This document shows positions 56,428-64,000 of a stretch of DNA of 64,000 bases, one piece after another. The notes beneath the pieces are model-generated. The model was given only the letters and a program-made list of their open reading frames with translations. It searched no databases and was not told the DNA's origin. How positions within the stretch are numbered: the stretch's first letter is position 1; the number at the start of each line of letters is the position of its first letter. The stretch lies in assembly GCA_963772225.1 (NCBI GenBank), contig CAVYWD010000005.1:563147-627146 (forward strand), in the 5' to 3' direction. Position numbers and translations under genes: made by a program. Source of the stretch: CAVYWD01 sp963772225. GTDB lineage: Bacteria > Myxococcota > Myxococcia > Myxococcales > UBA5297.

Positions 56428-56686
56428 CGTCCCCCTCCTTTCGCCCGCGTCCGACCCGCTTGCTCGGCGCGGCCCGCGCGACAGAAATAGCAACGGCCGT
56501 GCCGCTCGCCGTCACCGAGGGAAGGGCTTCTTCCCGCGCCGCGAGGGTGTTCCGCCGATGAACGAAGCGCCTCGCCCAAAGGCATTCGGAGTGTCTCGCC
56601 GCGGACCACTCCGCCGAATCGAGGGAGAATCATCGCGCCGCGAGGGCTCTCGGGAGCAGAGCGGGTGTGCTATTGAAAGAAAACGC

Positions 56687-57226
56687 ATGCGAAAGCCCAT
56701 TCCACTCTCCCGCCGTCGGTTGGACCTCGCCTTCGTCGCGTTCTTCGCCCTCAACCTGCTGTTCGTCGCCTCCTTCGTCGGCCTCGAGCAGGTCGCCCTC
56801 TGGGACCCGTCGAGCTACGCGCCGCCCGTCTGGCCGCCCAGGGCGGCGCTCGAGGCGGCCCATTGGTACGAGCGCGGCTTCGACCCGCTGCTGCTCGCGC
56901 GCCCGGCCTGGTACCGGACCACCCTCTGGCTGGACGTGCTGATCTTCGGGCCGTTCTACGCCTGCGCCCTCTACGCCTGGAGCCGCGGCCGCGACTGGAT
57001 CCGCCTGCCGAGCCTGATGTGGGCGACCCTGATGTTCACGAACGTCCTCGTCGTCCTGTTCGACGAGCTGAAGGCAGCGCAGGCGGCGCCGTACCCTTGG
57101 GCGGTGCTGGCCCCCAGCGCGGCGTGGATCCTCGCCCCCGTCGCCGTGGCTGCGCGCCTCTGGAGGAGCCGGCACCCGTTCACCGAGCCGGGCGGCGAAG
57201 GGGGCGGCTCGCGGGAGGCGGCGTGA
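56687..57226 (+). CDS. Four-helix integral membrane protein (EXPERA/emopamil-binding-like)
   Basis: ATG 56687 is preferred (179 residues): the longer frame would add about 43 charged residues ahead of the first helix. Four hydrophobic segments are visible: FVAFFALNLLFVASFVGLEQ, YRTTLWLDVLIFGPFYACAL, LPSLMWATLMFTNVLVVLF and WAVLAPSAAWILAPVAVA. The layout, with an acidic residue (DELK) after the third segment and a Trp-rich start of the second, resembles EXPERA/EBP-fold proteins. The assignment is tentative. It is followed by proS after 114 bp but has its own region. Confidence 0.6.
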   Translation: MRKPIPLSRRRLDLAFVAFFALNLLFVASFVGLEQVALWDPSSYAPPVWPPRAALEAAHWYERGFDPLLLARPAWYRTTLWLDVLIFGPFYACALYAWSRGRDWIRLPSLMWATLMFTNVLVVLFDELKAAQAAPYPWAVLAPSAAWILAPVAVAARLWRSRHPFTEPGGEGGGSREAA

Positions 57227-57340
57227 GGAGCGGGCGCCCGCCGGGCCGACCCGCCGACGCTCGTCTTCAAATGCCGATCCCGAAGACGCCGGCGCTGTGC
57301 TATCAGCCCTGCACTTCAAAGGAACATCAAGGAGGCCGAC

Positions 57341-58819
57341 GTGGCCAGCGAAAGCAAGATCACGACCCGAGAGCAGGACTACTCGCAGTGGTACCTCGAC
57401 GTCATCGCCGCCGCCGAGCTCGCCGACTATTCGCCGGTGAAGGGCTCGATGGTCCTGCGGCCGCACGGCTACTCGGTCTGGGAGGCCATCCGCGACGACC
57501 TCGACCGGCGCTTCAAAGAGACCGGGCACGTCAACGCCTACTTCCCGCTCTTCATCCCCATGTCGTTCCTCTCCAAGGAGGCCCAGCACGTCGAGGGCTT
57601 CGCCAAGGAGTGCGCGGTGGTCACGCACCACCGGCTGCGCGCGGCGCAAGGCGGCGGCGTGGAGCCCGACCCGGAGAGCAAGCTCGAGGAGCCGCTCATC
57701 GTCCGGCCGACCTCGGAGACGATCATCTGGGACATGTACCGCAAGTGGATCCAGTCTTGGCGCGACCTGCCGCTGCTCATCAATCAGTGGGCGAACGTGG
57801 TGCGCTGGGAGATGAAGACTCGCCCGTTCCTGCGGACCGCCGAGTTCCTCTGGCAGGAGGGCCACACCGCGCACGCCACCGCCGATGAGGCGATGGCCGA
57901 GGCCAAGACCATGCTCGGCGTGTACCGCGACTTCGCGCGGGAAACCCTGGCGGTGCCCGTCCTTGCGGGCTGCAAGAGCAGCTCCGAGCGCTTCGCCGGC
58001 GCGGTGGAGACGTTCACCATCGAGGCGCTGATGCAGAACGGCTGGGCGCTGCAGGCGGGCACCAGCCACTTCCTGGGGCAAAACTTCGCCAAGGCGTTCG
58101 AGGTGACGTACCAGACCAAGGACGGCGGGCGCGAATTCGTCTGGGCGACGAGCTGGGGCGTCTCCACGCGCCTGGTGGGCGCGGTGATCATGACCCACAG
58201 CGACGACAGCGGCCTGGTGCTTCCGCCGGCGGTCGCGCCCATCCAGGTCGTCATCACGCCCATCTGGAAGACCGACGGCGAGAAGGCGGCGGTGATGGAG
58301 TTCGCCCAGAAGGTGCGCGCGGCCATCGCGCCCAAGGTGCGGGTGAAGCTCGACGACCGCGACACGCTCAAGCCCGGGGCCAAGTACTTCGAGTGGGAGC
58401 GCCGCGGCGTGCCGCTGCGGTTGGAGATCGGCCCGCGCGACATGCAGTCGAGCCAGGTGTTCGCGGCGCCGCGCACCGGCGGAAAGAAGTTCCCCATCGC
58501 GTTCGCAGGCATCGAGGACGCCGTCCCGGCGAAGCTCGCCGAAATCCAGAAGCTCCTGCTCGACCGCGCCGCCGAGCGGCTTCAGAAGAGCCTGACCGCC
58601 GTGGCGAGCTACGACGAATTCAAGCAGAAGATCGAAGCCGGCGGGCTCTTCCTCGCCCCGTGGCACGACGACGCTCAGTGGGAGGCGAAGATCAAGGACG
58701 AGACCCGCGCCACCCTCCGCTGCTTCCCGCTCGAGGGCCAGGAGGCGGCGCAGGGCAAGGCGTGCTTTGCCTCCGGCCGACCCGCGACGCACATGGCGAT
58801 CTTCGCCCGCGCCTACTGA
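57341..58819 (+). CDS. proS: Proline--tRNA ligase, archaeal/eukaryote-like (type 3)
   Basis: The 492-residue enzyme charges tRNA(Pro) with proline. It starts at GTG 57341, with AAGGAGG about 5 bp upstream. It carries the class II aminoacyl-tRNA synthetase motifs: RPTSETIIWDMYRKWIQSW, motif 2 with FLRTAEFLWQEGHTAHA, and DTLKPGAKYFEWERRGVPLR. The C-terminal zinc-type domain ends in ...FARAY, as in the shorter eukaryote/archaeal ProS without the bacterial editing insert. It is likely the only prolyl-tRNA synthetase visible here. hisC follows after 150 bp on the same strand. Confidence 0.96.
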   Translation: MASESKITTREQDYSQWYLDVIAAAELADYSPVKGSMVLRPHGYSVWEAIRDDLDRRFKETGHVNAYFPLFIPMSFLSKEAQHVEGFAKECAVVTHHRLRAAQGGGVEPDPESKLEEPLIVRPTSETIIWDMYRKWIQSWRDLPLLINQWANVVRWEMKTRPFLRTAEFLWQEGHTAHATADEAMAEAKTMLGVYRDFARETLAVPVLAGCKSSSERFAGAVETFTIEALMQNGWALQAGTSHFLGQNFAKAFEVTYQTKDGGREFVWATSWGVSTRLVGAVIMTHSDDSGLVLPPAVAPIQVVITPIWKTDGEKAAVMEFAQKVRAAIAPKVRVKLDDRDTLKPGAKYFEWERRGVPLRLEIGPRDMQSSQVFAAPRTGGKKFPIAFAGIEDAVPAKLAEIQKLLLDRAAERLQKSLTAVASYDEFKQKIEAGGLFLAPWHDDAQWEAKIKDETRATLRCFPLEGQEAAQGKACFASGRPATHMAIFARAY

Positions 58820-58905
58820 TTTCTTTTCGCGGCGCTCACGAGGAAGCTCCTGGCGGGAACCTGTTGCAAGACTTCGCGATTCGTCGCACGACCTCTCCCC
58901 CTTCG

Positions 58906-58931
58906 CCCCCTCCCCGCTCGCGGGGAGGGGG
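58906..58931. repeat. 26-bp GC-rich palindrome upstream of hisC
   Basis: Two perfect 12-bp arms, CCCCCTCCCCGC and GCGGGGAGGGGG, are separated by TC. It could form a strong hairpin in the proS-hisC intergenic region, 38 bp before the hisC start. No T-tract follows, so I do not call it a terminator. Similar C/G tracts around it (CTCTCCCCC, GGTTGGGGGG) extend the symmetry. Confidence 0.75.
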
Positions 58932-58969
58932 TTGGGGGGTGAGGCGAGCGACAGAAAGGGAAGAAAGCC

Positions 58970-60022
58970 ATGCTCCCCTTGCGGCCCAACATCCGCGACA
59001 CCGCGGCTTACGTCCCGGGATATCAGCCGCCCGACATCGCGGAATGGATCAAGCTCAATACGAATGAGAACCCGTACCCGCCCTCGCCCAAGGCCGTGGA
59101 GGCCATCCTTCGCGAGGTCGGCGCGGACGGCGCGGCGCTGCGGGCGTACCCCAGCGCCTCGGCCCAGCTTCTGCGCGAGGCCGCCGGCGCGCTCTACGGT
59201 TTCGACCCGTCGTGGGTCGTCATGGCCAACGGCTCGGACGAGCTGCTCAACAACCTCGTCCGCGCCTTCGCCGGCGAGGGCGAGGAGGTGGGCTACGTCC
59301 ACCCGTCTTATTCGTATTACTCGACGCTCGCCCGCATTCAAGGCGCGCGCGTGCGCACCTTCGGCCTGACGCCCGACTTTCGAATCGCCGACTTCCCGAA
59401 GCGCTATTCGGGGAAGCTCTTCTTCCTGGCGACGCCCAACTCGCCGCTCGGGTTCGCGTTCGGCCTGGACTATGTCGAGGAGCTGGCGCGGCGCTGCGAC
59501 GGCGCGCTCGTGATCGACGAGGCGTACGCCGACTTTGCCCGCTTCAACGCGCTCGAGCTCGTGAAGCGCTGCGAGAACGTGGTCGTCACGCGCACGCTCT
59601 CCAAGAGCTACAGCCTGGCGGGGATGCGGCTCGGGTTCGCCATGGCCCGGCCCGAGGTGATCCAGGCGCTCGACAAGATCCGCGACTTCTACAACCTCGA
59701 TCGGCTGGTCCAGGCGGCCTGCCTCGGCGCGCTGGGGGACCAGGGCTATTTCCAGGAGTGCCGCAGGAAAGTGCTCGAGACCCGCGAGTGGTTTCGGGCG
59801 GAGCTCTCGCGGCTGGGCTACGAGGTCATCCCCTCGGAGGCGAACTTCGTCTTCGCCTCCCCGAAGGACCGCGACGGCAAGCGGGTGTACGACGGGCTCT
59901 ATGCCCGGAAGATCCTCGCGCGGCACTTTTCGGACCCGGTGCTCAAGCACGGCCTTCGCATCTCCATCGGAAGTCGGGAGGAGATGGAGAAGACGGCGGC
60001 GGCGATGCGGGAGATCGGGTGA
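58970..60022 (+). CDS. hisC: Histidinol-phosphate aminotransferase
   Basis: The 350-residue enzyme is a PLP-dependent aminotransferase of fold type I. It makes L-histidinol phosphate in histidine biosynthesis. Visible motifs are LNTNENPYPPSP near residue 30, VMANGSDELLNNLV, ATPNSPLGFAF, VIDEAYADF with its Asp, and the PLP lysine K212 in TRTLSKSYSLAGMRLG. The C-terminal R in LRISIG binds substrate phosphate. AAGGGAAGAAAG precedes the ATG. No other his gene is present, so this copy is isolated and may act with a dispersed his set. A broad-specificity aminotransferase cannot be excluded. Confidence 0.92.
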   Translation: MLPLRPNIRDTAAYVPGYQPPDIAEWIKLNTNENPYPPSPKAVEAILREVGADGAALRAYPSASAQLLREAAGALYGFDPSWVVMANGSDELLNNLVRAFAGEGEEVGYVHPSYSYYSTLARIQGARVRTFGLTPDFRIADFPKRYSGKLFFLATPNSPLGFAFGLDYVEELARRCDGALVIDEAYADFARFNALELVKRCENVVVTRTLSKSYSLAGMRLGFAMARPEVIQALDKIRDFYNLDRLVQAACLGALGDQGYFQECRRKVLETREWFRAELSRLGYEVIPSEANFVFASPKDRDGKRVYDGLYARKILARHFSDPVLKHGLRISIGSREEMEKTAAAMREIG

Positions 60023-60041
60023 GCGCCACCTCGTGGGCAGC

Positions 60042-60413
60042 TCACCCCGGCGGGCCATCCCCGTGAAACTCGGCGAGGACCTCGATCGGGCCCAGGACGT
60101 TCCGGTTGAGCTCTGAAAGCTTCTCCGCCGGGATCCAATATTCCTGGTGCCGCGAAGCGCCGACGGTCTGCACTTCATAGCCCGCCAGGAATTCGGCGCG
60201 AACGGTGAAGCGGGTCACGTAACCAGCGTAGCCCGACGCGGCGTCCCGCGTGTTCCAGTCTCGGGCGATCTCGACGGCGTAGGCCTCATTCAGCACCGGG
60301 TAGAAGATGGGCTGCCAGGCGAGGCGCGGCGGGAACTCGCGCATGCCCGAGGCGCGGATGAGGTCGAGCTCCTTTTGGCCGACCGGCCGAAACAGCGTGA
60401 CGGGAGAGTCCAA
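60042..60413 (-). CDS. Small protein with ADP-ribosyltransferase-like or crystallin J1-like pattern
   Basis: No ATG gives a sensible start; TTG 60413 (123 residues) starts just before the conserved opening LFRPVGQKELDLIRASG. The rest is well conserved: FPPRLAWQPIFYPVLNEAYA, ARDWNTRD, VTRFTVRAEFLAGYEVQTV and HQEYWIPAEKLSELNRN, ending with GPIEVLAEF. I recognise this pattern from bacterial proteins named after ADP-ribosylation or crystallin J1. The LFRPVG..EL start fits the ART fold, but catalytic residues cannot be assigned. It lies 59 bp after panE on the same strand and converges with hisC. Confidence 0.75.
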   Translation of the reverse strand: MDSPVTLFRPVGQKELDLIRASGMREFPPRLAWQPIFYPVLNEAYAVEIARDWNTRDAASGYAGYVTRFTVRAEFLAGYEVQTVGASRHQEYWIPAEKLSELNRNVLGPIEVLAEFHGDGPPG

Positions 60414-60472
60414 TTTCGGAGAATTCCGATGCTGCTCTGCGGTGGCAATGGTATTGCCATCGCGAAGCGAGC

Positions 60473-61402
60473 TCAGCCTCGGGCGCTGGCCAGCCGCTCG
60501 AGAGCGGCGATGAGCGCGCCGAGCAGATCGTTGACCGGCGTGGGCACGCCGTGGCGCCGGCCCAGCTCCGAGACCGCGCCGGCGAAGATCTCCACCTCGG
60601 TCTTTCGGCCGGCCTCCACGTCCTGGAGCATGGAGGTCTTCCCCGTGGGCGAGAGGGTGGCCAGGACGGGGAAGATCCGCTCGATGTCCTCGGGGCCGAG
60701 CGCGACGCCCTCGCGCGCCGAGAGCGCCACCACCTCCGAGCAGGCGCTCCGCACGAGCGCCTGGACCTCCAGCAAGCCGAAGGCGCCGTAGGACGCGCGC
60801 AGCAGCGCAGAGACCTGGTTCACGCCCACGTTCAGCATGAACTTCCACCACTGCTCGCGCAGGATGTCCTCGGGCACCACCGCTGCGATCCTCGCGCGAT
60901 CGAGCAGCTCCTTGACTGCGAGGACGCGCGGGTCTCCACGGTCCTTGGAGGGGGCGCCGAAGACGAGCTGGCCTAAGCGGGTGAAGCGGGTCTGCGAGCC
61001 GTCGCGGACCATGTCGGAAGCGACCACGAACGCGGGGAGGATTCTTTCGGGGCCGAAGGCTTCGCCCAGGATGCCCTCGCTGGCGATGCCGTTCAGCAGC
61101 GAGATGAGGATCGTCCGCTCGCCCACCACTCGGCGGAGGTCGGCGATGGCGGCGCCCAGGTGGTGCTGCTTGACGGCCACGAAGACGAGGTCTGCCGGCG
61201 GGTCCTCAGGGCCGGCGCAATGCACCGCGAAGCGCTGCCCGTTGACCGTGAGGCCCTCGCGAAGCAGGCGCTCGCGCCGCTCGCCCGAGGCGACGATGGT
61301 GAGCATGGACGGGTCGAGGGCGTGGATGCGGAAGGCGTAGGCGCTCCCCACGGCGCCGGCGCCGCAGAGGGCGACGCGGGTGATGGGGGGCCAGGCGGGC
61401 AT
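60473..61402 (-). CDS. panE: 2-Dehydropantoate 2-reductase
   Basis: The 309-residue enzyme reduces ketopantoate to pantoate with NADPH in vitamin B5 synthesis. It has the Rossmann motif CGAGAVGS (13-20), VFVAVKQHH with K78, and LNGIAS after it. The catalytic region reads ILREQWWKFMLNVGVN, with the Lys and Asn typical of the family. The C-terminal helical domain contains TSMLQDVEAGRKTEVE and the substrate-binding E in that motif. It is a full-length KPR-family protein. The downstream ART-like gene is 59 bp away; upstream is an unknown protein. Confidence 0.92.
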   Translation of the reverse strand: MPAWPPITRVALCGAGAVGSAYAFRIHALDPSMLTIVASGERRERLLREGLTVNGQRFAVHCAGPEDPPADLVFVAVKQHHLGAAIADLRRVVGERTILISLLNGIASEGILGEAFGPERILPAFVVASDMVRDGSQTRFTRLGQLVFGAPSKDRGDPRVLAVKELLDRARIAAVVPEDILREQWWKFMLNVGVNQVSALLRASYGAFGLLEVQALVRSACSEVVALSAREGVALGPEDIERIFPVLATLSPTGKTSMLQDVEAGRKTEVEIFAGAVSELGRRHGVPTPVNDLLGALIAALERLASARG

Positions 61403-61424
61403 CGCCCGTCATGTTACCCCGGCG

Positions 61425-63038
61425 TCAGTCCACCATGTGGTGGGTCGCCAAGTTCTCGACGTTCAGCCGCTCGAGATCGCCCGCGTTCTGGGCACCGATG
61501 AACAGGAACGTCCCGGTCGCGGTGTCGTCGAGCTCGCCCTTCTTCTTGGTGGGGTCGCGCGGGAGCGGATTGGTCAGGTAGGCCGCGGCGGTCCGAGCGT
61601 CCTGGGCAACGCCGCGGTAGTAGTCCCTGGCGATGTACGCGATGGTGAAGGCGCCCACGGCGAACCCCGCGCCTTGGGCCGCCTTGGCCCGAGAGTCGAA
61701 GTACGCGACGCGCTTCTCGCCGTCGAGGGAGTACCAGTTTCCGACGACGTCCTTGACCGACGACAGGCCCGCGGCGGCCGCGATGGCCCGGCCGGTGGAG
61801 GTGATCTTCCAGGAGCTCGCGATGCGGCGCTGGGCCGCGCCGATCGCCCCGCCCCAGTGGAACAGGTTCCTGGCGTTCGGGTAGTCCTCGCCCGTGTGGC
61901 CGCTCGCGGTGTTGCACTCGAAGTCGTTGAGGAAGTCCTTGGCATCCTCGGCCCGCCCCGTCGGCCCCTTTCGGAGGTCGTCGAGGATGGAGCCCAGCTT
62001 CTGGATATGCGGGTCGTTGACGAACTGGTCCTCGGTCTTGGGCCAGAAGCCGGAGAGCGAAGGCTCCATCATCGCCTGGGAGAAGAGGGTGGCGGCCTTT
62101 CCGCTCTCGTCCATCTTGCGCAGCTGCGCGGTGACGCCCCGGGCGTCGGTCTTGAGGAGCGCGTAGGTCGAGTCGAGCAGCGGCTCGTTGCCTTTGTAGC
62201 GATCGAGCTGCTCGGCGGCCGCGGCGAAGACCGTGGCCTTGGTGCTCGAGTCTGCCGACATCGCGGACTGGACCAAGGAGGTGAGGAGCTTGGGGTCGTC
62301 GGGCGTGTGGCTCCCCCCGAGGACATCGTTGGCGAACATCCGCACCTTCTCGTTGGCGGCCTCGGAGACCAGCTTCTTCTGCGTCTCCGGCTTGAGGTAG
62401 GCCCACGCCTGCCCGGCCGCGTCGCCGCGAAGGCCCGCGAGGGCGTCGGCCGCGCAGCGCCGCCCGGCCGGCGTGTCGAGGGCGCCGGGGTGGTTGGCCA
62501 TCTCTCCGACGAAGCCGGCCTTGGCCTGGGGGCTCGCGTACTTCTGGACGGCTTCTCCAAATTCGCTTCGGCCGAAGGCGTCGAGCTGGGCGAGCGGCGA
62601 GCCCGACTTCGCAAGCTCGGAATAGACCGACTGCAGATTGCGGCCCGACGCGCCCCCCTTGGCCAGAGCCTCGGCCAGCCGGCGGTCTTCGCCGGGGCCG
62701 TAGTGCGCGCCGAGCCTGCCGCTCTCGCCCGAGCCCAGGAAGCGCAGCGTGCCGTTGTTCCGCATGCGGTCGACGAGGTCGTCGACGGCGCCTCGCTTGG
62801 CGGCCTGCTCGACCAATTCCAGGGCCTTCCGGGAGCTGTCTTTCCCGCCCGGGAGCAAGTCGCGCATCTGGTCCGCTTCCCTTTCGGCGGTCGGCCGGCT
62901 CTGCTCGGTGGTCGGCGGCACGTATTGGGACGAGAAGCGACCGGGGACGTACTTCGGAGGCTCCTTGGCGCCCAGAGCACAGGCGTTCGCCGGGACGTTG
63001 GAGAGCTGCTGAAATTTCTCGTCGACCGAAACTCCCAT
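61425..63038 (-). CDS. Large unknown protein (possible effector-like)
   Basis: I do not recognise this 537-residue protein. It starts MGVSVDEKFQQLSN with no signal peptide. The region of about 60-330 is helical and repetitive, with motif-like segments spaced about 30 residues apart (ALELVEQAAKRGAVDDLVD, LAEALAKGGASGRNLQ, ALAGLRGDAAGQAWAYL). Residues of about 370-470 have FECNTASGHTGEDYPN and FHWGGAIGAAQRRIASSW. One hydrophobic segment (AGFAVGAFTIAYIARDYY) is near 480. The helical array resembles a structural or secreted-substrate protein, but this is not established. It ends 22 bp before panE starts. Confidence 0.7.
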   Translation of the reverse strand: MGVSVDEKFQQLSNVPANACALGAKEPPKYVPGRFSSQYVPPTTEQSRPTAEREADQMRDLLPGGKDSSRKALELVEQAAKRGAVDDLVDRMRNNGTLRFLGSGESGRLGAHYGPGEDRRLAEALAKGGASGRNLQSVYSELAKSGSPLAQLDAFGRSEFGEAVQKYASPQAKAGFVGEMANHPGALDTPAGRRCAADALAGLRGDAAGQAWAYLKPETQKKLVSEAANEKVRMFANDVLGGSHTPDDPKLLTSLVQSAMSADSSTKATVFAAAAEQLDRYKGNEPLLDSTYALLKTDARGVTAQLRKMDESGKAATLFSQAMMEPSLSGFWPKTEDQFVNDPHIQKLGSILDDLRKGPTGRAEDAKDFLNDFECNTASGHTGEDYPNARNLFHWGGAIGAAQRRIASSWKITSTGRAIAAAAGLSSVKDVVGNWYSLDGEKRVAYFDSRAKAAQGAGFAVGAFTIAYIARDYYRGVAQDARTAAAYLTNPLPRDPTKKKGELDDTATGTFLFIGAQNAGDLERLNVENLATHHMVD

Positions 63039-63710
63039 GATCGCAAACCTCGGCGCAGCCTGCGCTGAAAGAGACTAGAGGCGCTCGTGGAAGCTATCCG
63101 CGTCGAATGAAATGGGCGTGACAAGGAGGTGACGCATTGAATAATGCGGCGCCTCGGGGAAGCGGGGCTTGAGGCAAAGGCAGGCAGAGGCCCACCGGGG
63201 GCCCACCGGGGTTGGCGCCTGGGCCGGGCAAGGCGCCTCGCGAACCGGGCGAGAAGGCTGGGCGGCCTTCGGGGCGTCACGGGAAACGAGGAGCCGCTCG
63301 AGGCGAGGGGCTCCGCGAGCGCTCAGGAGTCGCATGCCGCGGGCGTGAAGTCGGCGAGCGACGATCGCAGGGAAGAATCGGGCGTCGAGAGCCTGGCCCG
63401 CAATTTCGGAGCGGCGACCGGCTGCCGATGCCCGGCGTTTGCAGGAGCTGAAAGCGGCTCGGTTGGCACGTGCTCACAGGTAGTTCCGCCCGTCGCTGGT
63501 GTAGTTGAGAACACTTCTGTTGCACATTGCCGAGAAGCAACTAAAGTGCACACTCGATGAGGGTCGAGGGCCGGCGGGCGGCAACGACCACTGACAGGGC
63601 GGCATGTCATCTCTGAGCCATCTCTGAGCTGAGACGAGCGAGGCCTGTGCGCAGCCGAAACGCCTGGCTCGAACGTGCGTGGCAGAATGCCAAGTCGCGG
63701 AGGGATTACG
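63039..63710. other. Gene-poor gap of 672 bp before the right-edge lipoprotein
   Basis: Frames here are short and lack domains. An 11-bp perfect tandem duplication, GCCCACCGGGG, is at 63190-63200 and 63201-63211. GC is lower around 63480-63620, in line with an upstream control region. I see no RNA gene. Confidence 0.5.
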
Positions 63711-64000
63711 GTGCGTATACTTCCACAGTCACTCTTCTTCATTGCTTGCTGCGGCCTCCTCGCGAGTGCTTGCGGGAGGACCGACTACATCGACCAGTCC
63801 GCTGCTGATGGAGGCGCCGCCCGCTTCCACGTCTTTTGGGGCACGACCCGCCATCAGGAGACCATTGTCCAGTCCTCTACGAACGTAGAGCAGCAGCCCG
63901 ACGGCGGGAGTTGCGGCTGCACGGCGACTGCCGCCGACCCGTGTGCCCTCAAGTGCTCTACTATTGAGCTTCCCCCGACTGACTGTGGCCTTGGACACCA
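63711..64000 (+). CDS. Lipoprotein, 3' end beyond the window
   Basis: GTG 63711 has GGAGG 8 bp upstream and opens a lipoprotein signal, RILPQSLFFIACCGLLASAC, with the lipidated Cys at residue 22 of 96 visible. After it come CGRTDYIDQ, an Asp/Gly stretch, and Cys-rich sequence (GSCGCTATAADPCALKC). This start resembles the surface Cys-rich lipoproteins elsewhere in the window. The body lies off the right edge, so its class cannot be settled. Confidence 0.65.
   Translation, partial: MRILPQSLFFIACCGLLASACGRTDYIDQSAADGGAARFHVFWGTTRHQETIVQSSTNVEQQPDGGSCGCTATAADPCALKCSTIELPPTDCGLGH

Noticed and set aside
56630..60178. Very long minus-strand open frame across proS and hisC
   Set aside because: It covers proS and hisC, which both have full catalytic motifs on the plus strand. 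The antisense product is low-complexity.

Overview
The window is GC-rich, densely coded bacterial DNA, most likely from the Myxococcota. This is inferred from the gene families seen: DUF2169, DUF4150 and DUF6484 proteins, TIGR02270 HEAT-like proteins, ketosynthase-like proteins, many Cys-rich or Asp-Ala-Gly-rich lipoproteins, Ser/Thr kinases with PEGA tails and an OmcA/MtrC-type decaheme cytochrome. I see no rRNA, tRNA, CRISPR array, integrase or transposase.

Positions 1-15.5 kb, minus strand: two paralogous type VI secretion (T6SS)-associated islets. Islet A (4320 to the left edge) reads ketosynthase-like, PAAR-like DUF4150, DUF2169, DUF6484, TIGR02270. Islet B (15508 to 9446) reads DUF6484, ketosynthase-like, a DUF4150 protein fused to a metzincin-type zinc peptidase, an unknown protein that may be its immunity partner, DUF2169, TIGR02270. 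Both ketosynthase-like proteins lack the condensing cysteine. Between the islets lie a giant Cys-rich lipoprotein and a VWA lipoprotein, plus a decayed TIGR02270 fragment.

15.8-38.3 kb: an assorted chromosomal stretch with a SWIM/SNF2 helicase, a frameshifted EgtD-type methyltransferase, TerC, a repeat-bearing lipoprotein, a VWA protein, a GT39 glycosyltransferase coupled to an orphan ABC ATPase, envelope proteins, an HDOD protein, a metallo-beta-lactamase-fold hydrolase, a rubrerythrin-like protein and the remains of a gamma-glutamyltransferase.

38.7-47.4 kb, plus strand: a tight four-gene operon of decaheme cytochrome lipoprotein, periplasmic substrate-binding lipoprotein, TonB-dependent receptor and Ser/Thr kinase. 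It looks like a surface redox or ligand-uptake unit with its own signalling kinase.

47.4-64 kb: mainly housekeeping and envelope genes: gluQRS, a PEGA protein, an M50 protease with TPRs, a DksA-like protein, a helix-hairpin-helix protein, proS, hisC, panE, a large unknown protein and a partial lipoprotein at the right edge.

A dispersed hairpin repeat of about 150 bp occurs three times (21.45, 30.74 and 50.40 kb). Several genes carry single-base or 11-bp frameshifts. They may be real decay or assembly errors and need read-level checking.
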